DNA of 42,374 nucleotides. Source: Gallionella sp. Its GTDB lineage: Bacteria > Pseudomonadota > Gammaproteobacteria > Burkholderiales > Gallionellaceae. The stretch spans positions 1 through 42,374 of the forward strand of contig JAUXWM010000008.1 in assembly GCA_030681375.1 (NCBI GenBank), in the 5' to 3' direction. Of the stretch, positions 35,096-42,374 are shown one piece after another (positions within the stretch are counted from its first letter, which is position 1; every line of letters starts with the position of its first letter). Position numbers and translations under genes: made by a program. The notes below the pieces were generated by a model. The model searched no databases and was not told the DNA's origin. It saw only the letters and a list, made by a program, of their open reading frames with translations.

Positions 35096-35983
35096 TTAGC
35101 TTGGAAACACGCCCGTAGAGAGGTATCGGTCGCCACGATCACAAACGATGAACGCTATGACCGCATTTTCGACTTGTTGTGAAACGCGCAGAGCAACGCT
35201 CAGTGCGCCACCGGATGAAATGCCGCAAAAAATTCCTTCCTCCTGCGCCAGTCGGCGCGTCATGGTTTCCGCGTCTGACTGACTCACCAGTTCCAGCTTA
35301 TCGATATTTCTATTGTTGTAGATTTTCGGCAAATAAGCTTCCGGCCATTTACGGATACCGGGAATCTGCGCGCCTTGTTCCGGCTGCACGCCAATAATCT
35401 GCACGGCGGGATTTTGTTCCTTGAAGAATTGCGAGCAACCCATGATGGTGCCGGTGGTGCCCATACTGCTGACGAAGTGAGTGAGCTTGCCCTGAGTGTC
35501 ACGCCAAATTTCAGGGGCAGTGCCTTCATAATGTGCGAGCGGGTTATCAGGATTCGAAAATTGATCCAGAATCAGGCCGCGACCCGCTGCGCGCAGCGCT
35601 TCTGCTGTATCCCTGGCCAATTCCATGCTGCCCTCTTTCGCTGTCAGTACCAGCTCTGCGCCGAATGCACGCATGCTCTGGCGACGTTCCACGCTCTGAT
35701 TTTCCGGCATGACCAGTATCATCCGGTAGCCGCGCATCGCTGCCGCCATCGCCAACGCGATACCGGTGTTACCGCTGGTCGCCTCGATCAGCGTATCTCC
35801 GGGGGTAATTTCCCCGCGCTGTTCGGCGCGCATAATCATCGAAAGCGCGGGTCTGTCCTTGACTGAGCCAGCCGGGTTGTTACCTTCCAGCTTGGCCAGC
35901 AGCACATTGCTGGTGTCGCCTGGAATGCGCTTGAGTTGTACCAGTGGCGTATTGCCAACGAAATTTTCTATGGATGGGTACAT
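35096..35983 (-). CDS. cysM: Cysteine synthase B
   Basis: This 295-residue PLP enzyme (beta family) makes cysteine from O-acetylserine and sulfide or thiosulfate. The PLP lysine is Lys42 in NPAGSVKDRPA, the cofactor phosphate loop is EATSGNTGIALAMAAA, and the C-terminal FCGISSGGALSVAL is typical. The family start is MYPSIENFVGNTPLVQL at ATG 35983; an upstream ATG at 36007 is unlikely. It matches CysM better than CysK by length and the short N-terminus. It lies between the efflux operon (90 bases upstream) and fimV. Confidence 0.93.
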   Translation of the reverse strand: MYPSIENFVGNTPLVQLKRIPGDTSNVLLAKLEGNNPAGSVKDRPALSMIMRAEQRGEITPGDTLIEATSGNTGIALAMAAAMRGYRMILVMPENQSVERRQSMRAFGAELVLTAKEGSMELARDTAEALRAAGRGLILDQFSNPDNPLAHYEGTAPEIWRDTQGKLTHFVSSMGTTGTIMGCSQFFKEQNPAVQIIGVQPEQGAQIPGIRKWPEAYLPKIYNNRNIDKLELVSQSDAETMTRRLAQEEGIFCGISSGGALSVALRVSQQVENAVIAFIVCDRGDRYLSTGVFPS

Positions 35984-36073
35984 CGTTTCGATTTTCCAAA
36001 GGCGCAATGATAACTGCGCTGACAGGAAACTGCATGACGATGAACAGAAATATATTTACTGGTATGCCGTGCA

Positions 36074-37357
36074 TCAGTGGGCGGCTATGGCACCTGTTTC
36101 GTCAAGTGGCCACAATTGATGCGCATCCAGCAGTAAGCGGTAGCGCGTTTCGTTGGCATCCAGTCGCGCAAGTGTTTCCGTTAACGAAGACTCCAGCGCA
36201 AAACGACGTGCGGTGAGGCTGTCCGACAGACTGCTCTCACCCAGGCGATAAGCCTTGGCGGTCAGCTCGGCATTGTTGCGTATCGCCAGAGCCGCCAGCT
36301 GCGCCTGTTGCCAGGTCTCAAATCCCTTGACGGCCTGGAGATGCGCGGCATAAATATCACCTTCCAGGCGGCGCCTGATAAAGGCTTCCTGGTCGGCGGC
36401 AATCTCGGCCTGCTGTTGAACACTGTCCGCCGTGGCATTGCGATACCCGAACGAGAGCGGTACGCTGACATACACGCCGGTCACTTTCTCATTACCGGCT
36501 GATTCACTCGAATAACGCAGGCCGACGACAGGGTCGGGAAGCAGGTCGGCGCGGCTGCGTTGTGCCAGCAGGTGTTGTACGTGGCTGTGCTCCTGCACCA
36601 TGGCGAGTTCATGATTATCATCGAGTATGCGTGCTTTCCAGAAGGCGAAATCATGTTCGATGGCTTGAGGGATGGCGGGCGGAGTGTTAAGGGTTTGCCG
36701 GATGGAAGGAAAGCTGCGTGTCAGATCGTTGCTCGCCAGTTGGGCACGCAACTGGGCCTGCCGCCATGACACGCCGGACTGTGCTGCGGCGGCTTGTGCC
36801 TGATTTAATTCGAGTTTGGGCGCGTCACCCGCCTTGACCCGTTTTTCGACCATTTGTGCCAACTGGTTGAGGATGTCTGTTTGTTGTTCCCATAAGGTGA
36901 CTTGAGCTTGTTCGCGTTGCCAGATGAACCACTGTCGCAACAGGCTGCGTCCGGCTTCATGGCGCGCATCACCCAGTGTGTATTCGGCACGGGCAACGCT
37001 GGCCGCACCGATATCCTTATCAATATTTACTTTGTTAAACAGGCGTAGCGGGCGTTCCAGTGCGACATCCCATTCCTGTAATTTTTGTCCTGTATTGGCG
37101 ATGTTTCGTTGCGATGAACCTGCGCGCAGATTGAATTCATAAGGGCCGTTATCCCATTTGCGCTGGTTGGCACGTTCCATTTTCAGGCCGCTGCTGGCAT
37201 TTAATACCATCAGATGCTCATCTAAGGCGCGTTCCACTTGCGCAGGTGGCGGCAGGTCGGGCCGACTTGTCTCAGCTGCATATGCATAGCCGCTTGCCAA
37301 TGTAAGAGCTAGCAACAAACCACTTTCCACTTTCCACTTTCCACTTTTCACAATCAT
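36074..37357 (-). CDS. TolC-like outer-membrane efflux channel (CzcC type)
   Basis: This 427-residue protein is an outer-membrane factor for the RND pump encoded upstream. The signal peptide (to about residue 28, ending AYA-AETS) is followed by two outer-membrane efflux repeats (about 35-220 and 235-420), with the amphipathic helices typical of CzcC/TolC. Its first 14 codons include four perfect 7-bp repeats (37320-37347), which put Lys, Trp and Glu into the signal-peptide n-region; the Glu is unusual there. The start codon overlaps the DUF3240 stop (ATGA). Order is adaptor-pump-DUF3240-channel. Confidence 0.9.
   Translation of the reverse strand: MIVKSGKWKVESGLLLALTLASGYAYAAETSRPDLPPPAQVERALDEHLMVLNASSGLKMERANQRKWDNGPYEFNLRAGSSQRNIANTGQKLQEWDVALERPLRLFNKVNIDKDIGAASVARAEYTLGDARHEAGRSLLRQWFIWQREQAQVTLWEQQTDILNQLAQMVEKRVKAGDAPKLELNQAQAAAAQSGVSWRQAQLRAQLASNDLTRSFPSIRQTLNTPPAIPQAIEHDFAFWKARILDDNHELAMVQEHSHVQHLLAQRSRADLLPDPVVGLRYSSESAGNEKVTGVYVSVPLSFGYRNATADSVQQQAEIAADQEAFIRRRLEGDIYAAHLQAVKGFETWQQAQLAALAIRNNAELTAKAYRLGESSLSDSLTARRFALESSLTETLARLDANETRYRLLLDAHQLWPLDETGAIAAH
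37320..37347 (-). repeat. Four 7-bp repeats in the channel's signal region
   Basis: Four perfect tandem copies of CCACTTT on the plus strand (AAAGTGG on the coding strand), 37320-37347, start 10 bases after the ATG at 37357. The unit is not a multiple of three, so gain or loss of one copy would shift the frame of the channel protein. One flanking T and CAC extend the run with a degenerate copy. Confidence 0.9.
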
Positions 37358-37665
37358 GCCAGCCTCCCGAATTCAATCACCGGCGTCATCCAGTAGGCAA
37401 TTTCAGGATTGGCCTGGTTCTGCTTGAGATGTGCAATGAGTTGGCGCGCATCTTCTATATTCATCACGCTGATAATCTGTACGCGCTGCGAACGTCCTCG
37501 CACCTGTTCCAGCATGCTGGGTAGTTTTTCCTTCTGGCTGCCGCCTTCTATGCGCGTCAGCGAAAAACCGCGCACCCATTCGGGATGCTCTAGCAGGTGA
37601 TCGACCAGATGCTCTTCCTGGGAGCGATGGCAGACCAGAGTCAAACAGCAATTCATTTCTTTCAT
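37354..37665 (-). CDS. DUF3240 family (PII-like) protein
   Basis: This 103-residue protein matches the DUF3240 family, small PII-like cytoplasmic proteins found almost only in heavy-metal RND operons. It begins MKEMNCCLTLVCHRSQEEHLVDHLL, has VQIISVMNIEDARQLIAHL and the terminal IAYWMTPVIEFGRL. Its Cys pair near the start (Cys6, Cys7) might bind metal; that is inference. It overlaps the pump (37662-37665) and the channel (37354-37357) by 4 bases each. Confidence 0.85.
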   Translation of the reverse strand: MKEMNCCLTLVCHRSQEEHLVDHLLEHPEWVRGFSLTRIEGGSQKEKLPSMLEQVRGRSQRVQIISVMNIEDARQLIAHLKQNQANPEIAYWMTPVIEFGRLA

Positions 37666-40600
37666 GTGGATTTCCTTACGCTTTCAAGTCCGAAACGGCG
37701 ATACAGGATAGGCAGCATGATCAGTGTCAACAGCGTCGAGCTGATCAGCCCGCCGGTCACCACGATGGCGAGCGGCTTCTGGATTTCGGAGCCGGGGCCG
37801 GTGGCGAACAGCACCGGCAACAGGCCAAAGGCGGTGATGCTGGCGGTCATCAGCACCGGCCGCAGACGACGCTTTGCCCCTTCAAATACGACTTGGGTGA
37901 TATCCATCCCTTCGGCGTGCAACTGATTGAAGTAAGACACCATCACCACGCCGTTGAGCACAGCAATACCGAGCAGTGCGATGAAACCGACCGAAGCAGG
38001 TACGGACATATATTCACCGCTGATCCATAAGGCAAAGATGCCGCCTATCAATGCGAATGGAATGTTGGTGAGCACCAGCACGGCTTGTCTGACCGAACCG
38101 AAGGTGGCGAACAGCAGCATGAAGATCATGCCGAGTGCCACGGGTACCACTACGGCAAGTCGCGCCGCTGCGCGTTGCTGATTCTCGAACTGCCCGCCCC
38201 AGGTCAGCGTGTAGCCAGGTGGGAGGGTGATTTGACCTGCCACGGCCGCCTTCGCTTCTTCAACAAAACCGACCAGGTCACGGTCACGCACGTTGCTTTG
38301 TACGACTACCATGCGCATGCCATTTTCACGGTCAACTTTCACAGGGCCATCGGTGCGTTCTAGTTTGGCCACGACGGACAGCGGTATGCTTTGGCCGTTG
38401 GGTAGGGGCAGTGTGAGTGCAGAGAACAGGGCGGGTGAGTGTCGAATGTCAGTCTCGCCGCGTATGATAAGCGGTGTGCGCCTGCCGTTTTCGATGATGG
38501 TGCCGAGTTGCTGGCCTTCTATCTGGCTGCGCAGGGTCATGCCGATGTCATCTACATTCAGCCCGAGGCGGCCGGCAGCAAGCCTGTCGATTTCCACGCG
38601 GAAATATTGCACGCCACTATTTTTGACGGTGGAAACATCTTCGCTTCCCCGAATAGCTTCCAGTACAGTGACCATTTTCTCGGCGGTTTCGTTGAGCTTG
38701 TTCAAGTCCGTGCCGAAGATTTTGATTGCAATGTCGCCGCGTGCGCCGGTGAGCATTTCAGACACGCGCATGGCGATCGGCTGGGTGAAGTTGTATTCCA
38801 CTCCGGGGAAATTTTCCATTACTTTTCGGATGTGATCGGCAATGGCGGTCTTGTCCCCGCTGCGCCATTCCGCCTGGGGTTTGAGTACCAGGAAGTTGTC
38901 GGTCTCGTTTAAACCCATGGAGTCGAGACCGAGTTCGTCCGCACCGGCGCGCGAGACGATGCCTTTGACTTCCGGAACCTCCCTGAGTATGGCTTGCTGG
39001 ATACGTTGGTCGATGAGGGCAGTTTGGGCGATGTTGATGGAAGGTAGTTTGGATACCTGCATGATCAAATCGCCCTCGTCCATTTCCGGCATAAAGGCCT
39101 TGCCGATCAGTGTGTACACCCCGCCGCTGATTACCAGCATGGCCAGCGCAATGCTGATGACCACACGTTCCTTGTTTAGCGCGCGTTCCAGCATGGGAGC
39201 ATAGATTGCCATGGCGCGACGTACTAGCCAAGGCTCATCGTGACTGGCTGTTTTGAGCAGCAAGGATGAAAGCATCGGCACTATGGTCAGCGAAAGGATG
39301 AGTGAAGCTGCCAGTGCGAAGACGATGGTCAGGGCGACCGGAATGAACAGCTTGCCTTCCAGTCCTTGCAGCGTCATGAGCGGCAGAAACACGATAATAA
39401 TAATGGCGACTCCGGCGGCAACCGGCGTGATGACTTCCTTTGTCGCGCGGTAAATAACGTGCAGATGAGAAATATGCGCCCGCTTGCTGGCGAGGTGATT
39501 GATGATGTTTTCCATCACTACGACCGAACCATCTACCAGCATGCCGATGGCAATCGCCAGCCCGCCCAGACTCATTAAGTTGGCTGACATGCCAAACTTT
39601 TGCATCAGGATGAAGGTGGTCAACACCGCAAGCGGCAGGGTGATGGCGACCACGATAGCCGCCCGCAAATTGCCCAGAAAAAGCACCAGCAATATCACTA
39701 CCAGCACAATGGCTTCAGTGAGTGCTTTTGATACCGTTCCTATCGCGCGGTCTACCAGGCTGCCGCGATCATAAAATACCTGTGTAGTTACGCCGGCAGG
39801 AAGAGTGGGCGCCAGTTCCTTCAATTTGGCCTGTACCCCGGCAACAACTTTTTGAGCATTCGCGCCGCGCAGCCCCAGTACCAGGCCTTGCACCGCTTCA
39901 CCCTTGCCGTCTTTGCTGACTACGCCATAGCGTGTCATGCTGCCTATGCGTACTTGTGCGACATCACCAATGCGTATTGGATTGCCAGACGGGCTGGCTA
40001 TGACGATATTACGCAGATCCTGCAGATTTTTGATGCTTCCTTCGGCGCGTACCAGTAAGGCTTCGTCGCCGTCGTTAATGCGCCCCGCGCCATCGTTGCG
40101 ATTGTTGGCTTGTAATGCCTGCTCCAGCATCGCAAAAGAGATGCCGTGCGAGGCGAGGGCGTTGTGATCGGGCACGACTTCAAAACTGCGCGCAAATCCG
40201 CCTAGAGAATTGACATCAGCCACGCCGGGTAAGGTGCGCAATGCCGGCCGTATTACCCAGTCCAGAAGGGTGCGCCGTTCCTCAAGTGAAAGATTGTCGC
40301 CTTCCACGGTGAACATAAACATTTCACCCAATGGCGTAGTGATGGGTGCGAGACCGCCGGAAGCCGAAGGCGGCAATTCGCGTTGTGCGTTATTCAGACG
40401 TTCGGCTACCTGCTGGCGTGCCCAGTAAATGTCGGTGCCATCGTTGAAGTCGATGGTGATGTCGGCAATCGCGTATTTTGAAATGGAACGCATGATGCGC
40501 TGATTAGGGATGCCCAGCATTTCCAGTTCTATGGGGGCGACGATGCGCGCCTCGACTTCTTCGGGGGTCATGCCCGGCGCCTTCATGATGAGCTTGACTT

Positions 40601-40736
40601 GTGTCGAAGAAACATCAGGAAACGCATCAATCGGCAGGTCACGGAACGAGACGATGCCTGCACCAATCAATAGCAACGTTAACGCGGCCACCAACAGGCG
40701 TTGTGTCAGGGAGAATTCAACCAGTTTTGAAAACAT
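37662..40736 (-). CDS. Heavy-metal RND efflux pump (CzcA/CusA family)
   Basis: This 1024-residue protein is the inner-membrane proton antiporter of a tripartite metal efflux system, with 12 expected membrane helices and two large periplasmic loops. The start MFSKLVEFSLTQRLLV and FRDLPIDAFPDVSSTQVKLI are typical of the HME group. The fourth-helix proton-relay motif reads AIGMLVDGSVVVMEN (396-410), with Asp402 and Glu409; the first Asp of the CzcA motif (DFG) is replaced by Ala, as in CusA-type pumps, while the DGS part is not CusA-like. So the metal is uncertain. It starts within the adaptor's stop (TAATG, 40736). Confidence 0.93.
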   Translation of the reverse strand: MFSKLVEFSLTQRLLVAALTLLLIGAGIVSFRDLPIDAFPDVSSTQVKLIMKAPGMTPEEVEARIVAPIELEMLGIPNQRIMRSISKYAIADITIDFNDGTDIYWARQQVAERLNNAQRELPPSASGGLAPITTPLGEMFMFTVEGDNLSLEERRTLLDWVIRPALRTLPGVADVNSLGGFARSFEVVPDHNALASHGISFAMLEQALQANNRNDGAGRINDGDEALLVRAEGSIKNLQDLRNIVIASPSGNPIRIGDVAQVRIGSMTRYGVVSKDGKGEAVQGLVLGLRGANAQKVVAGVQAKLKELAPTLPAGVTTQVFYDRGSLVDRAIGTVSKALTEAIVLVVILLVLFLGNLRAAIVVAITLPLAVLTTFILMQKFGMSANLMSLGGLAIAIGMLVDGSVVVMENIINHLASKRAHISHLHVIYRATKEVITPVAAGVAIIIIVFLPLMTLQGLEGKLFIPVALTIVFALAASLILSLTIVPMLSSLLLKTASHDEPWLVRRAMAIYAPMLERALNKERVVISIALAMLVISGGVYTLIGKAFMPEMDEGDLIMQVSKLPSINIAQTALIDQRIQQAILREVPEVKGIVSRAGADELGLDSMGLNETDNFLVLKPQAEWRSGDKTAIADHIRKVMENFPGVEYNFTQPIAMRVSEMLTGARGDIAIKIFGTDLNKLNETAEKMVTVLEAIRGSEDVSTVKNSGVQYFRVEIDRLAAGRLGLNVDDIGMTLRSQIEGQQLGTIIENGRRTPLIIRGETDIRHSPALFSALTLPLPNGQSIPLSVVAKLERTDGPVKVDRENGMRMVVVQSNVRDRDLVGFVEEAKAAVAGQITLPPGYTLTWGGQFENQQRAAARLAVVVPVALGMIFMLLFATFGSVRQAVLVLTNIPFALIGGIFALWISGEYMSVPASVGFIALLGIAVLNGVVMVSYFNQLHAEGMDITQVVFEGAKRRLRPVLMTASITAFGLLPVLFATGPGSEIQKPLAIVVTGGLISSTLLTLIMLPILYRRFGLESVRKST

Positions 40737-41836
40737 TAGTTACCCCCGCCAATGCCCATCATGCTTGATTTGAGGGCTGAAACGCCGCCCACGGCGATAT
40801 TTTCATCACCTTTAAGCGCGCCGCTGATAACGCTGTTGTGGGCGCCTTCGTTGAGTATGTTGATGGCTTGAGCGCGAAATCCTTGTGATGTCTTCACAAA
40901 AAGTACAGGCTTTCCAGAGATGCGCGCAATGGCGCTATTGGGAATTTCCCATTGCGCAACACTGTTGGTGGCAGTGCTTATGCTGACTTCGATAAACTGG
41001 CCGGGGCGCAGATTTTCTGTGCCATGCTGAATAAGACCCCGCAATAAGATGGTCTGGTTGGATCCGCTCAGACTGCGCGCAATCGCAGTGATAGTGCCGC
41101 TGGCGGAGTAGGCAGGAATGCTAATCAATGCGCCTATCTTAATATTGCGGGTGACAGCCAATGGCGCCTGAATTTCCAGAGCGAGTGGATCAAGCCGGGC
41201 AATCTTGAAAATAGCAACGGCAGCATCGAGTCGTTGTCCGGCGCTGGCAGTTTTTTCTAAGACTACGCCATCAATAGGCGCTGTCAGAATAAGTAAACTG
41301 CTCAAATTGCCGCCAGATTGTAGCTGGGCTATGGCATTGGCCGGCATTCCTGAAAGGCGCAGCAGCTGTTTGCGCTCTGACAGGGTGGCCTGTGTTTCGA
41401 GTGCCAGGCCGCGGGCAGCGCGATAGCGGCTCTCGGAGATAATACCGTCCTTATATAAGGCCTCGTCACGCACCATGTTGTCGCGAGCGAGTTGATGTTG
41501 TGCATTCGCGAGTAACAAACCACGTTGTGCCTCGGCCAGGGCCGGGCTTTGCAGGCGAGCAATGGGCTGCCCCTTCTTTACGCTGTCGCCTACGCCCACC
41601 AAAGTTTGTTCGACCATCGCAGCAAGCGGTGTGCTGATGACAAACAACTGATTGCCTGGAATGACGACCTGAGCAGGCAGTCCGGAAATTTCGCCGGAAT
41701 GCTTGCTTGGCAGTGCGGCAGTAGTAATGCCTAGAGATTTTATTTGTCCGGCATTGACAACGATATTCTCACTCGCATGACCGGATTGGATGATAGACAG
41801 GGCAATCAGCCCAAAAATAAATGAGACGTTCTTCAT
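40736..41836 (-). CDS. RND periplasmic adaptor (CzcB-like)
   Basis: This 366-residue membrane-fusion protein links the pump to the outer-membrane channel. A signal peptide (to about residue 22, SGHA-SEN) is followed by the barrel-sandwich/lipoyl halves (GVGDSVKKGQPIARLQSP near residue 90 and LTAPIDGVVLEKTASAGQRLD near residue 190). A helical hairpin lies between them, then a beta-barrel domain. No His-rich metal-binding stretch or Cus-type Met triad is obvious. ATG 41836 follows GGAG with 6-base spacing; an ATG-like start 7 codons upstream is less likely. It is the first gene of the operon. Confidence 0.92.
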   Translation of the reverse strand: MKNVSFIFGLIALSIIQSGHASENIVVNAGQIKSLGITTAALPSKHSGEISGLPAQVVIPGNQLFVISTPLAAMVEQTLVGVGDSVKKGQPIARLQSPALAEAQRGLLLANAQHQLARDNMVRDEALYKDGIISESRYRAARGLALETQATLSERKQLLRLSGMPANAIAQLQSGGNLSSLLILTAPIDGVVLEKTASAGQRLDAAVAIFKIARLDPLALEIQAPLAVTRNIKIGALISIPAYSASGTITAIARSLSGSNQTILLRGLIQHGTENLRPGQFIEVSISTATNSVAQWEIPNSAIARISGKPVLFVKTSQGFRAQAINILNEGAHNSVISGALKGDENIAVGGVSALKSSMMGIGGGN

Positions 41837-41908
41837 ATAAAACTCCGGTGTGCACAAGGTGTGTTGCGCATTTTACTGGTTAGGCGGGGGAAATTCACAG
41901 CTATAGTC

Positions 41909-41921
41909 CTGCATAGTGCAG
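41909..41921. promoter_or_regulatory. Dyad upstream of the efflux operon
   Basis: CTGCA-TAG-TGCAG (41909-41921) is a small perfect dyad about 75 bases upstream of the adaptor start, in the 131-base control region between the operon and the tRNA promoter. It could be a regulator site. I could not place convincing -35/-10 boxes around it, and no regulator gene is in the window. Confidence 0.3.
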
Positions 41922-41967
41922 CAATGGTTCATTAGTGCAGAGAAAATAGTTAAAAATAAAATATTAT

Positions 41968-41996
41968 TTGACGTCGAGGGGTGTCTTTGCTATAGT
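41968..41996 (+). promoter_or_regulatory. Promoter of the initiator tRNA gene
   Basis: TTGACG (41968-41973), a 17-base spacer and TATAGT (41991-41996) end 12 bases before the tRNA. This is a near-consensus sigma-70 promoter. An AT-rich run just upstream (41949-41967) looks like an UP element. Confidence 0.85.
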
Positions 41997-42007
41997 TCGT
42001 TTTCTGA

Positions 42008-42081
<74 letters not shown>

Positions 42082-42140
42082 CCCAGTTTTTAGTCGCAGT
42101 TAAAGCTGTGACCCAGATTTAAAAATAATACAGAAGTCGC

Positions 42141-42168
42141 TTGACAGAGAGTTTTTGATCTCTATAAT
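42141..42168 (+). promoter_or_regulatory. rRNA operon promoter
   Basis: TTGACA (42141-42146), a 16-base spacer and TATAAT (42163-42168) match the sigma-70 consensus in all twelve positions. A GC-rich discriminator (GCGCACC) follows, a feature linked to stringent control of rRNA promoters. Transcription should begin near 42175. Confidence 0.93.
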
Positions 42169-42174
42169 GCGCAC

Positions 42175-42374
42175 CTCTTCGCTGGCACAGCGAACGCTCT
42201 TTAAAAAACTAATTAAACAATCGACGAGTGTAGGTGCTTGGTTTTTGGGAAGTTTATTGGCCTTAGTGTTCGATTAACGACTTTAAAATATAGTAGTACT
42301 TACACGAAGTTGAAAAAAATCATGTCAATGATTTTCTTTGAGTAAGATCGGTTCTGCAGAGAACCAAAACAGGT
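42175..42374 (+). other. rrn leader with boxB/boxA-like elements
   Basis: The sequence from about 42175 to the window end is the leader of an rRNA operon. A 7-bp hairpin with loop GCA (42178-42194) resembles boxB, followed by a boxA-like GCTCTTTAA (42196-42204); together they would recruit Nus factors for antitermination. A long-range stem pairs 42228-42238 with 42295-42305 (two G-U pairs). Two more hairpins follow (42316-42335 and 42350-42365). The mature 16S sequence is not reached, so the rRNA gene begins beyond 42374. Confidence 0.85.

Overview
The window looks like a betaproteobacterial chromosome. The run gph-ubiG-gyrA-serC-serA-pheA-hisC-aroF-tyrA-aroA/cmk-rpsA-ihfB-lapA-lapB-pyrF is a layout I associate with Nitrosomonadales. 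Gallionellaceae-type iron oxidisers are my best guess, but that placement is from memory and not proven here. Base composition is moderately GC-rich, and the tmRNA tag ANDENYALAA fits beta/gammaproteobacteria.

Positions 1-2200 are an accessory strip next to the 3' end of the tmRNA gene ssrA. It holds an AT-rich stretch with no confident gene, a higB-higA toxin-antitoxin pair, and a HUH-type rolling-circle replication initiator with short repeats upstream. It resembles the edge of an integrated phage- or plasmid-like element.

Positions 2266-4085 (minus strand) carry ssrA, gph and ubiG. From 4274 to 21422 (plus strand) come gyrA and then serine and aromatic amino acid synthesis: serC, serA, pheA, an uncharacterised methyltransferase, hisC, aroF, a FimV-like membrane protein, tyrA, and an aroA-cmk fusion. 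rpsA, ihfB (ending in a strong terminator) and lapA follow. A retropepsin-like protein and an AT-rich gene of unknown function interrupt this run. The aroA part contains an in-frame 127-bp palindromic element with five 12-bp tandem repeats, the most unusual feature of the window.

Positions 21568-33334 (plus strand, except queG) hold envelope and housekeeping genes: lapB, pyrF, the heptose kinase gene, hldD, a SulP transporter, a DUF389 protein, a methyltransferase, queG (minus), tsaE, an AmiC-type amidase and an ankyrin protein. Positions 33331-41836 (minus strand) hold fimV, cysM and a heavy-metal RND efflux operon (adaptor, pump, DUF3240 protein, TolC-like channel). The channel's signal-peptide region contains four perfect 7-bp repeats, which makes it a candidate phase-variable gene.

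The right end (41968-42374) has an initiator tRNA gene with its own promoter, then a consensus rRNA promoter and an rrn leader with boxB/boxA-like elements. The 16S gene should start just beyond the window. I saw no CRISPR array, no intact transposase and no clearly new multi-gene system.
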